Shown here: piece by piece, positions 8,401 through 13,024 of the stretch
Layout of the letters: each line of letters begins with the position of its first letter
How positions within the stretch are numbered: the first letter of the stretch is position 1
Origin: Acholeplasmataceae bacterium
Lineage (GTDB): Bacteria > Bacillota_I > Bacilli_A > ML615J-28 > CAG-698
Direction: 5' to 3'
NCBI GenBank assembly: GCA_012841765.1
Contig: DUUA01000026.1
Coordinates: 1 to 13,024, forward strand
DNA: 13,024 bases
The notes under the pieces: model-generated
What the model was told of the DNA's origin: nothing
Database searches by the model: none
What the model saw: only the letters and a program-made list of their open reading frames with translations
Position numbers and translations under genes: made by a program

Positions 8401-8596
8401 TAATCCATACTGCTCTAAATTCAGAATCAGTATATTCATATGTGTTATTTATCAAAATAGGATCATCTGTCCCCTTGTAATTTAAATTACCACTACCATT
8501 AGTTTTTTGTAAGGGAGTTAAAACACCATTAACCGTAACAACAGATATTAAAGCGAGCGTTATAATTGTAAATATTGTAAAAATCTTCTTGATCAT
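5408..8596 (-). CDS. Secreted GHL10-type glycosyl hydrolase with eight Flg_new/InlB-type repeats and C-terminal membrane anchor
   Basis: Predicted surface enzyme of 1062 aa. Residues 1-24 are a Sec-type signal peptide (MIKKIF, hydrophobic core, then VNG). Residues ~57-440 are a GHL10 (formerly DUF187) TIM-barrel domain, the family of B. subtilis YngK and of E. coli YddW/DigH, which cleaves peptidoglycan glycan lacking stem peptides. Visible signatures are EFRAVWITPL (59-68), HAWMNPYR (147-154), AIHFDDYFY (218-226, with D222 and D223 candidate active-site acids), GISPSGIW (279-286) and WIDYIVPQSYW (330-340). Residues ~455-545 look like an FN3 domain. Eight repeats of about 60 aa occupy ~549-1026. 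The end is K-S-C-N-S (1035-1039), a hydrophobic helix (~1041-1058) and KRKH. It is a paralogue of the gene at 9434-12295. The start is supported by AGAGGTGG 4-5 nt upstream. It has its own promoter and terminator. Peptidoglycan as substrate is inference. Confidence 0.9.
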   Translation of the reverse strand: MIKKIFTIFTIITLALISVVTVNGVLTPLQKTNGSGNLNYKGTDDPILINNTYEYTDSEFRAVWITPLAGNIPKYTSQTQYKNVMTQVFDNMEEYNLNVLIYHVRIMNDALYESELNNWSSYYHRNPDWEALPWIIEEAHKRGIEFHAWMNPYRITNSYTGSVESYANSVSNSKNAASNPENILKGGNSLILNPGEPAVRNFIVDTVEEFVNKYDVDAIHFDDYFYISGVDDSTSRGKYNPNNLGVADWRREQVDLFIHQLKDYLDDFNQTNNKHVELGISPSGIWQNGDGNVTYDSEGNAITSGSKTGGMEHNNAHLYSNTVNWINKEWIDYIVPQSYWGFEHPVAGFADVMGWWNKVVKNKNVNLYSGIGIYMASSSSNTYSWQNNPDEMKNMMLYLNTLENVKGFSLYSYAHLNLAINNNSLFKGLFDNAFNAAWEQKVLLPEKVAGEKINPGTVTNISLNNDGIRNVISWDLNNLAKYYAIYKSEGTITYDSSELIDIVLASSSGTESYTDVDTSNYHYAVLPLSASNTSGNGVEVVNGGQITTYKVEFYDAFDNVIKTQYVEENLGAAAPIGPSKTGHTFIRWDKSFSSVTSNLKVYPIYEINTYNVIFKINEDTVSTQNINYNDDAIAPTAIEIEGYKFVKWDQAFTNISKNLVVNAIYEVSTYLVEYFDGNNLLKSEVVEYGNNGSAPVPPKKAGLEFLAWDKEAINITNDLKIYAIYSDAVYEVKFYIDGIQQEPTQHVKHGEDAIAPVVNKPGYGFVSWDKDFVNITSNMGINAIFSDEIFQVKFFVKDILVKTYVALYGESIISPEVNIEGINFIGWDQEFDYVTNNMNIYANYEIINYTVSYLVNKDVIKTEIVNHGENGTAPKLPIIEGYYFLEWNNSFDKIKENTIVNAVYNRIEYTVSFKYNDKIISKQTVYYGDDAISPDIVLKAGDEFVEWSLNFSNVKGDLVIDAIVEQKKYTVTFFDLDDNVLLVVDVLEGESAIGPEAPQITEKTFEKWDKNFENILEDLEIRPIYKDNSSEAIFKSCNSFSIFQAITIFLSFGLIVIFKRKH
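5411..5494 (-). other. Cys-containing C-terminal anchor/sorting-like signal of the eight-repeat hydrolase
   Basis: This codes for residues 1035-1062: Lys-Ser-Cys-Asn-Ser, then about 18 hydrophobic residues and a KRKH tail. It has the tripartite form of a C-terminal cell-surface sorting signal but no LPXTG. The same layout (Ser-Cys-Gly-Ser, helix, RRRK) ends the paralogue. A simple transmembrane anchor is the minimal reading; processing at the cysteine, as in other Cys-type CTERM signals, is a hypothesis. Confidence 0.6.
5519..6952 (-). repeat. Eight tandem Listeria-Bacteroides/InlB B-type protein repeats
   Basis: Eight consecutive repeats of about 57-61 residues are encoded, starting near residues 549, 610, 670, 730, 790, 849, 909 and 969. 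Each follows the pattern Y-x-V-x-F, a beta strand ending in YG or HG, then (A/S)P, an aromatic-rich strand ending in W(D/N), then I-(T/S)-x-(N/D)-L and a closing (I/V)-x-(A/P)-I-Y. This is the pattern of the Flg_new / Listeria-Bacteroides repeat, a beta-grasp-like stalk module found in internalins and surface proteins of AT-rich Firmicutes. The copies have diverged clearly at both residue and DNA level, so they are an old array, not a recent slippage product. Confidence 0.85.
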
Positions 8597-8616
8597 TTTT
8601 CCACCTCTAATTAGAT

Positions 8617-8645
8617 ATTATATCATAATACCAAGTGATTTTCTA
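8617..8645 (-). promoter_or_regulatory. Candidate promoter of the eight-repeat hydrolase gene
   Basis: On the minus strand there is a perfect extended -10, TGA-TATAAT (8625-8617), with TAGAAA (8645-8640) 17 nt upstream as a weak -35. The predicted start near 8610 leaves a leader of only about 13-14 nt, beginning just ahead of the Shine-Dalgarno (8608-8601). A 6-bp inverted repeat (TATTAT-GAT-ATAATA, 8630-8616) overlaps the -10. Confidence 0.6.
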
Positions 8646-8661
8646 TAACTAAAATTAAAAA

Positions 8662-8683
8662 AAAGCACTTCAAAAAGTGCTTT
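8662..8683 (-). terminator. Rho-independent terminator of the bL25 gene
   Basis: A 9-bp perfect stem (AAAGCACTT / AAGTGCTTT) with a 4-nt loop, about 22 nt after the bL25 stop. On the minus strand it is followed by a run of T that continues from the stem (TTTTTTTT, 8664-8657). It ends transcription of the bL25 gene before the promoter of the next hydrolase gene. Confidence 0.87.
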
Positions 8684-8705
8684 CTCTATAAGTGAACTTT
8701 ATATA

Positions 8706-9305
8706 TTATTCTTCGTTTTCTTCTTCTTCTTCTTCAGGAACTAATAAAGTAGAATCTGTTTCTTCTTCCTCTTCAGGCATCTTACTATCTCTAATTACTA
8801 AAACCATTTCATCTGGTTCAGCATTTACTTTAATTCCTTTTGGAATAACTAAATCTTTAACATAGATAGCATCATTTAATTCCAAGCCGGTTAGATCAAC
8901 TTCAATCTCAGAAATACCTTTTTCAACAGCAAATTCACAAGGTAATTCTGTCATAACCATTGAAAGTAATAATCCATCTTTTTCAATTAATTCTCTATTA
9001 AGAGCAACAATTGGAATCTTAACAAACATAATTTCTTTTGCTTTTACTTTTTGCAAATCAAAATGTAGTACTTCATTTTTATTTAATAAAAATGTTTGAT
9101 AATCCTTGATATATACTTTATGTTTTTTTCCTTTTAAATCAATATCAAATACTTTTGTCTTGCCATTTTCAGCAAGAACTTTTTTTAATTCTAAAGCATC
9201 TGCTTCTACAGAAACTGCTTTGAATTCCCTGCCGTAAATAACGCCAGGAACTAAACCATTACTTCTGACCTTTTTTACATTTTCAGTTCTTATTTTTAAA
9301 TTCAT
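8706..9305 (-). CDS. rplY: Large-subunit ribosomal protein bL25 (Ctc/TL5 type)
   Basis: bL25 binds 5S rRNA at the central protuberance of the 50S subunit; the two-domain form is called Ctc or TL5 and is linked to general stress in Bacillus. From the chosen start the product is 199 aa. Residues ~1-88 are the 5S-binding domain (KKVRSNGLVPGVIYGREF at 11-28; KVYIKDYQTF at 63-72; HFDLQKV at 81-87). Residues ~90-173 are the C-terminal beta domain (EFAVEKGISEIEVDLTGLE). The last ~22 residues are strongly acidic, in two Glu-rich blocks. The ATG at 9305 has GGAG 9 nt upstream. An in-frame ATG at 9320 adds MEIFI, but its only purine tract (GAAGG) is 2 nt away, so 9305 is preferred. It is a single-gene unit with its own promoter and terminator, between two paralogous hydrolase genes and not beside pth, its common neighbour. 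Confidence 0.92.
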   Translation of the reverse strand: MNLKIRTENVKKVRSNGLVPGVIYGREFKAVSVEADALELKKVLAENGKTKVFDIDLKGKKHKVYIKDYQTFLLNKNEVLHFDLQKVKAKEIMFVKIPIVALNRELIEKDGLLLSMVMTELPCEFAVEKGISEIEVDLTGLELNDAIYVKDLVIPKGIKVNAEPDEMVLVIRDSKMPEEEEETDSTLLVPEEEEEENEE

Positions 9306-9341
9306 TATAAAAATCTCCATTTCCTTCTTTAATGCTATATT

Positions 9342-9370
9342 ATTATATCATAACAAGCAAAATAATTCAA
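9342..9370 (-). promoter_or_regulatory. Candidate promoter of the bL25 gene
   Basis: The minus strand reads TTGAAT (9370-9365), a 17-nt spacer, and a perfect TATAAT (9347-9342) preceded by TGA, an extended -10. The start is predicted near 9335, giving a leader of about 30 nt to the ATG at 9305. It lies between the terminator of the upstream hydrolase gene and bL25. Confidence 0.68.
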
Positions 9371-9401
9371 TGTTTTTAACAGTAATACTAAAATTAAAAA
9401 A

Positions 9402-9426
9402 AGCCTGTTTTATTTTTAAACAGGCT
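9402..9426 (-). terminator. Rho-independent terminator of the six-repeat hydrolase gene
   Basis: A 9-bp stem (AGCCTGTTT / AAACAGGCT) with a 7-nt A-rich loop lies 7 nt after the hydrolase stop. On the minus strand it is followed by six T (9401-9396). It is a strong intrinsic terminator candidate. Confidence 0.88.
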
Positions 9427-9433
9427 CTTTTTA

Positions 9434-12295
9434 TTACTTTCTTCTTCTTAAAAAGAAATACACCGAAGCAAATAAGAATATTGTTAACAGCTGAATAGCG
9501 CTTGTGCTTCCACAACTTGATGTTTTTGTATAAATTGCTTTTACAGTTAAATCTTGAGTAATATTATTTAAATCCTCACTCCATTCTTTAAAAGTAAAGC
9601 CTTTTAAAGTAGGTGCTTTATAATCATTTAAATTATCGCCTTTATTTACTTTAATAATTTCAATAATATTTCCATCTCTATCTTTGAAAGTAATTGTAAA
9701 AGTAATTTCTTCTTCTTTTTCTTCTTCATAAATGGGCTTAATTATAATATCTTCTGTAACATTATTAAATATCTTATCCCAACCAGTAAATAAGTAGCCT
9801 TCTACTTTATTTAAATCAGGGGCAATAGCTTGTCCTCCATAATTAACTAATTGCTCACTTATAATTTCATCAGTAAAATTTAAAAATTTTACTGTGAAAA
9901 TTAATTCTTCATAAAGCGGCTTAACAATTAAATCACTAATAACATTACTAAAATCTTGATCCCAACCAATAAATTTAAAACCATTAACTTGGGATAAATT
10001 GGGTGCAGTTGCACTATTTCCTTCAATCACAATTTGTGATTTAAATTCAACATTAAATTTATCCATAAATATAACATTAAATAAATTACCCTCATCAAAG
10101 ATTGCATTTACAATTAAATTTTTAGTTATTCCTTTATACTCTTGATCCCAACCAACAAAATGAAAACCCGAAACTTTAGGAACATCAAATGGAGCCGTTG
10201 CATCTTGTTTATATTTGACTTGTTCTTCTTTAAGAACAGTTCCATCTGGCATCACAAATTTCACAGCAAACATTGTTTCAGCAGTAACATTTTCATAAAC
10301 AGGGTTTATTTTTAAATTTGAAGTGATATTACTAAAGTCTTGTTCCCATCTAACAAAGATTTTATTCTCATATTCAGTTGGTTCTGGACTTTTTGCACTT
10401 TCCCCATAAGCAATATTTTGTGTGTTAATCACAATTCCATATAAATTGCAAAATTCAACAATATACATTTTCGCTTCATAAATTGGATATATTTTCAAAT
10501 CTTCAGTAATATTAGAAAATTCTTTATCCCAACCTTTAAACGAATATCCCATTAATCTAGGTAGTTGTGGAGCTGAAATACCTTTACCGTATTCAACTTG
10601 TTCTAGTTTAACTGAATTGTTATCTTTATCAAAAAACTCTACAGTATAACTATCTTTAGTTTGGTCAGAATTTATAATTGTGCCGTTTCCTTTTGTATTA
10701 GATTTACTAATAGGTAAAACAGCATAATTAAAATCACCAGCTTCATCTAAAAAAGTAAATCTTTCTTCTTCATTTGTTCCAAAAATGTCATAAATTTGAT
10801 TTGTTGAATAGGTAATTTCTGTTTTGCTTCGGTATAGAGCATAATATCTAGCATTAGGATTAAAATCCCAACTAAGAATATTATTTTCACTTGTTTTCTC
10901 TAATTTTAAATTTCTAACATATCCAGGAAAAACCGTTTTAATAACGTTAGCTTCAGGTAAAAATATCTTTTCTGTCCATAATTCATCCAAAACATTTTTC
11001 ATGTTTTGGCCTTTCATAGAGGCTTGATTATTATAACCATCTCGCATATGCCTATAACTAAATAATACAGAACCATTAGCATTTTTTAATCCATCATTAT
11101 ATCTTAATTCATAATATAATTCTAGAGGGCTATTTTTCCAAGAATATACATTCCCACCAGAACCAGCAATATGAAGGCCGATACCGGCATATAAACTAAC
11201 ATTCCTGTTTTCAACTATTTTATCCCACCACGACATTATATCTGCATAGGGAGTAGTTCCGTGTTCTAAAGCAAAATAAACTTGAGGAACTATATAATCT
11301 ATCCAATCTTCATTAATCCATTTTACAGTATCTGAAAAAAGGTAATTATCATAATGAGCGAAACCATATAAAGTATTAGAGCCATTAGACATTGCATTAC
11401 CATTAGAATCATAACTTACAATTCCGTTTCCATTTTGCCAAACACCTGATGGTGAAATACCTAGTTGAACATATTTATCATTTGCAATATTATGGTCATC
11501 AATTAATTGATGTAAACTTTCGATAAATAAATCAACTTGTAGCCTTCGCCAATCTGGTAGAAATAAATTATCAGGATTATATTTTGCATATGTTTTAGTG
11601 TCGTCATTATTATCAACATAAAAATAGTCATCAAAATGAATAGCATCAATATCATAATTATCCATTAATTCTGTACAAGTATCAAGCAAAAATTGTCTTA
11701 CTGCCGGTTCACCTGGATCTAATATAACTTGAGAACTACTTTTAATTAGATTATCCGGATTTGATGCAGCATTAGCTTCAGGAAAAGTTGCAGCCAATGC
11801 TTCTAATGTTCCTGAATAAGCATTCTTAACCCTATAAGGATTCATCCAGGCATGAAATTCAATTCCTCTTCGATGAGATTCACTAATAACCCACTCTAAA
11901 GCATCCCAATCAGAATTTCCATTATAATACGTAGAATATGGATTTAAGTTAGATGGGTACAAAGCATCATTCATTATTCTAACGTGATAAATAATAGCGT
12001 TCATATTATAATATTCCATAATATCAAAAACTTTATTCATTTCTCTTTTATATTGTGTTTCACTTGTAAAAGAAGGAATATCTCCAACCAAAGGAGTAAT
12101 CCAAACACCTCTAAATTCAGTTTGTTTTTGAACATATGTTTCATTCATCATTACTTCTTGAGAATCCCTATATTTAATAGTTCCTGAACCATCAAATTTA
12201 GGAATGCCAACCATTTGTCCATTAACTATATTGGTACTTGCTAATACAATTACTAAACTAAATAAAACAATTAAAAATTTTCTTATTAATTTCAT
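9434..12295 (-). CDS. Secreted GHL10-type glycosyl hydrolase with six Flg_new/InlB-type repeats and C-terminal membrane anchor
   Basis: A 953-aa paralogue of the protein at 5408-8596, with the same domain order. A signal peptide covers residues 1-26 (MKLIRKF, hydrophobic core, NIVNG). The GHL10 barrel spans ~58-445, with EFRGVWITPLVG (60-71), HAWMNPYR (148-155), AIHFDDYFY (218-226) and GISPSGVW (279-286). Over the barrel the two proteins look well over half identical by eye. An FN3-like segment (~457-540) is followed by six ~60-aa repeats (~550-922), with an acidic EEEKEEE linker before the last. The end is Ser-Ser-Cys-Gly-Ser (926-930), a hydrophobic helix and RRRK. An in-frame GTG at 12304 would add three residues, but it lies inside the Shine-Dalgarno (GAGGTGA, 12307-12301); the ATG at 12295 has correct spacing and is chosen. 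Family relatives act on cell-wall glycan; substrate and role here are inferred. Confidence 0.9.
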   Translation of the reverse strand: MKLIRKFLIVLFSLVIVLASTNIVNGQMVGIPKFDGSGTIKYRDSQEVMMNETYVQKQTEFRGVWITPLVGDIPSFTSETQYKREMNKVFDIMEYYNMNAIIYHVRIMNDALYPSNLNPYSTYYNGNSDWDALEWVISESHRRGIEFHAWMNPYRVKNAYSGTLEALAATFPEANAASNPDNLIKSSSQVILDPGEPAVRQFLLDTCTELMDNYDIDAIHFDDYFYVDNNDDTKTYAKYNPDNLFLPDWRRLQVDLFIESLHQLIDDHNIANDKYVQLGISPSGVWQNGNGIVSYDSNGNAMSNGSNTLYGFAHYDNYLFSDTVKWINEDWIDYIVPQVYFALEHGTTPYADIMSWWDKIVENRNVSLYAGIGLHIAGSGGNVYSWKNSPLELYYELRYNDGLKNANGSVLFSYRHMRDGYNNQASMKGQNMKNVLDELWTEKIFLPEANVIKTVFPGYVRNLKLEKTSENNILSWDFNPNARYYALYRSKTEITYSTNQIYDIFGTNEEERFTFLDEAGDFNYAVLPISKSNTKGNGTIINSDQTKDSYTVEFFDKDNNSVKLEQVEYGKGISAPQLPRLMGYSFKGWDKEFSNITEDLKIYPIYEAKMYIVEFCNLYGIVINTQNIAYGESAKSPEPTEYENKIFVRWEQDFSNITSNLKINPVYENVTAETMFAVKFVMPDGTVLKEEQVKYKQDATAPFDVPKVSGFHFVGWDQEYKGITKNLIVNAIFDEGNLFNVIFMDKFNVEFKSQIVIEGNSATAPNLSQVNGFKFIGWDQDFSNVISDLIVKPLYEELIFTVKFLNFTDEIISEQLVNYGGQAIAPDLNKVEGYLFTGWDKIFNNVTEDIIIKPIYEEEKEEEITFTITFKDRDGNIIEIIKVNKGDNLNDYKAPTLKGFTFKEWSEDLNNITQDLTVKAIYTKTSSCGSTSAIQLLTIFLFASVYFFLRRRK
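9437..9520 (-). other. Cys-containing C-terminal anchor/sorting-like signal of the six-repeat hydrolase
   Basis: The last 28 residues read Ser-Ser-Cys-Gly-Ser, a hydrophobic stretch of about 17 residues rich in Leu/Phe/Ile, and a terminal RRRK. This matches the architecture at the end of the paralogue (Ser-Cys-Asn-Ser, helix, KRKH), although the helix sequences differ. There is no LPXTG motif. The protein is likely retained at the membrane with its catalytic domain outside. Confidence 0.6.
9530..10648 (-). repeat. Six tandem Listeria-Bacteroides/InlB B-type protein repeats
   Basis: Six repeats of about 60-65 residues are encoded, beginning near residues 550, 611, 676, 739, 799 and 865 of the 953-aa form. 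The shared frame is (Y/F)-x-V-x-F, (Y/E)G, (A/S)P, F-x-x-W(D/E), N-I-T-x-(N/D)-L and a final P-(I/V/L)-Y or A-I-(Y/F). They are homologous to the eight repeats of the neighbouring paralogue, which has two more copies. Confidence 0.84.
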
Positions 12296-12307
12296 TTTCT
12301 TCACCTC
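12295..12307 (-). promoter_or_regulatory. Ribosome binding site that fixes the start of the six-repeat hydrolase
   Basis: GAGGTGA (12307-12301) is followed by 5 nt and ATG (12295-12293). The in-frame GTG at 12304-12302 is part of this Shine-Dalgarno and has no site of its own at proper distance, so it should not be taken as the start. Confidence 0.75.
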
Positions 12308-12316
12308 GTCTTTAAT

Positions 12317-12345
12317 ATAATATCATTTTTAAATCATTTTTCCAA
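12317..12345 (-). promoter_or_regulatory. Candidate promoter of the six-repeat hydrolase gene
   Basis: The minus strand shows TTGGAA (12345-12340), 17 nt, and TATTAT (12322-12317) preceded by TGA. The predicted start near 12310 lies just 3 nt before the Shine-Dalgarno, giving a leader of about 15 nt, as in the paralogous gene. The -35 begins only about 5 nt beyond the stem of the hpf terminator. Confidence 0.58.
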
Positions 12346-12349
12346 GCAA

Positions 12350-12369
12350 AAAAGGGCTTTTGCCCTTTT
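12350..12369 (-). terminator. Rho-independent terminator of hpf, overlapping its stop codon
   Basis: An 8-bp stem (AAAAGGGC / GCCCTTTT) with a 4-nt loop. On the minus strand it is followed by more T, making six in a row (12353-12348). The first bases of the stem are the last two bases of the hpf TAA stop (12370-12368), so the coding region runs directly into the terminator. Confidence 0.82.
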
Positions 12370-12925
12370 ATAAACTTGTTTCAATTATTCCATAATCATG
12401 ATCATCTCTTAAATAAACTACGCACACTTTATCTGTGTCAATATTTTGAAAAATATAGAAACTATGCCCTAACATTTCCATTTGGGCAACGGCATCATCA
12501 GCTGACATTGGTTTTAAATCAACTTTTTTGGATTTTACAAGGTTTGTTGCAATAAGCTCAGTCTTCATTTGTTCTAAATCAAAATCATCGTTTGCAGCAT
12601 AATAACCGCCTACTCCTTCTCTTCTTTTCATACTTGAATAGACTTTAGACTTGTGTTTTCTCATTTGAGATTCTAATTTGTCAATTGCCAGGTCAATTGC
12701 TGAGTTAAATGATTCACTTTTGACCTCTGCTCTTAAAATTAAATGTTTTGTTGGAATCGTTATTTCAACCTCTTTGAATGCATCATATTGTTTACACAAC
12801 ACTGTCCCTGTAATTTCTTCAGGTCTCTTGAAATAAACATCCATTTTTGCCAATTTTCTATTGGCATAATCACGGATCTCATTAGTCGGTTCATACTTGT
12901 TTTTACCTTTTACAATTACTTTCAT
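12368..12925 (-). CDS. hpf: Long-form ribosome hibernation promoting factor (HPF)
   Basis: Long HPF binds the decoding region of the 30S subunit and, through its C-terminal domain, pairs ribosomes into inactive 100S dimers during slow growth or stress. The 185-aa product has an N-terminal S30AE/YfiA-type domain (residues ~1-97: MKVIVKGKNKYEPTNEIRDY at the start, KVYSSMKRR at its end), a linker (~104-130) and the C-terminal dimerisation domain (~131-185: KKVDLKPMSADDAVAQMEML, then GHSFYIFQN and VVYLRDDHDYGIIE). Both domains are complete, so this is the long form. AAAGGAG sits 7 nt before the ATG. It is a single-gene unit with its own promoter and terminator. In many Firmicutes this gene lies immediately upstream of secA; here three genes intervene. 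The stop is TAA. Confidence 0.96.
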   Translation of the reverse strand: MKVIVKGKNKYEPTNEIRDYANRKLAKMDVYFKRPEEITGTVLCKQYDAFKEVEITIPTKHLILRAEVKSESFNSAIDLAIDKLESQMRKHKSKVYSSMKRREGVGGYYAANDDFDLEQMKTELIATNLVKSKKVDLKPMSADDAVAQMEMLGHSFYIFQNIDTDKVCVVYLRDDHDYGIIETSL

Positions 12926-12957
12926 AAATACACTCCTTTACTCTGTGATTACATCTT

Positions 12958-12986
12958 ATTATAGCATATATTTATACTAGTAACAA
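12958..12986 (-). promoter_or_regulatory. Candidate promoter of hpf
   Basis: The minus strand shows TTGTTA (12986-12981), a 17-nt spacer and perfect TATAAT (12963-12958) preceded by TGC, an extended -10. The start is predicted near 12951, giving a leader of about 25 nt to the ATG. The bases further upstream (12987-13024) are AT-rich and show nothing else recognisable. Confidence 0.66.
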
Positions 12987-13024
12987 TATTTTACATTATA
13001 TAATTACTATCTGAATATTTTTAT

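Noticed and set aside
8715..8736. Run of TTC triplets at the 3' end of the bL25 gene, possible phase-variable microsatellite
   Set aside because: It is a run of GAA (Glu) codons; slippage by whole triplets would only change tail length, not switch the gene off.
9318..9320. ATG at 9320 as start of bL25
   Set aside because: Its purine tract is only 2 nt away, whereas the ATG at 9305 has GGAG at 9 nt and gives the usual bL25 N-terminus; kept as an alternative only.
11984..12187. Plus-strand open frame of 67 codons
   Set aside because: Antisense to the start of the GHL10 domain of the six-repeat hydrolase; composition is that of an AT-rich shadow frame.
12302..12304. GTG as start of the six-repeat hydrolase
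   Set aside because: The GTG is part of the Shine-Dalgarno GAGGTGA that serves the ATG nine bases downstream.
12743..12964. Plus-strand open frame of 73 codons across the hpf start
   Set aside because: Antisense to a clear hpf gene and its promoter; no family resemblance.
1..13024. CRISPR arrays, insertion sequences, tRNA or rRNA genes, prophage or toxin-antitoxin genes
   Set aside because: Looked for on both strands; no direct-repeat/spacer pattern, transposase-like product, cloverleaf or rRNA-like segment was seen. Gene density leaves little room.

Overview
The window is a compact, very AT-rich stretch with eight protein genes, all on the minus strand and so transcribed from the right end to the left. 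The gene set (long hibernation factor HPF, SecA with a C-terminal zinc motif, RF2, a YitT-family membrane protein, RecX, bL25) and the Gram-positive style ribosome binding sites point to a low-GC Firmicutes/Mollicutes-type bacterium. UGA is a real stop here: the YitT gene ends in TGA, tryptophan is written TGG in the stretches read, and RF2 is present. This excludes the UGA=Trp code of Mycoplasma/Spiroplasma. It fits Acholeplasma/Izemoplasma/Haloplasma-like or Erysipelotrichia-like lineages, but the genus cannot be fixed from this sequence.

Layout in transcription order. (1) 12925-12368, long-form hpf with its own promoter and a terminator. (2) 12295-9434, a large secreted GHL10-type glycosyl hydrolase with an FN3-like segment, six Listeria-Bacteroides (Flg_new/InlB B-type) repeats and a Cys-containing C-terminal membrane anchor; own promoter and terminator. 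(3) 9305-8706, ribosomal protein bL25 (Ctc) with an acidic tail; own promoter and terminator. (4) 8596-5408, a paralogue of (2) with eight repeats; own promoter and terminator. (5) 5266-14, secA, prfB, yitT-like and recX, with gaps of 11 nt, 3 nt and a 29-nt overlap and no terminator between them, so probably one operon from one promoter upstream of secA.

The order hpf...secA-prfB is a familiar Firmicutes arrangement. Here it is interrupted by three separate units: two paralogous surface hydrolases on either side of the bL25 gene. The housekeeping genes serve ribosome hibernation, 5S rRNA binding, protein export, translation termination and RecA control. The two hydrolases carry Sec-type signal peptides and are likely SecA clients displayed on the cell surface. 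The most unusual content is this pair of repeat-bearing hydrolases and their shared non-LPXTG C-terminus (Ser-Cys-Gly/Asn-Ser, membrane helix, basic tail). All five candidate promoters show a TGn extended -10 at 17-bp spacing. No RNA genes, insertion sequences, CRISPR arrays or gene-free stretches above 300 bases were seen.
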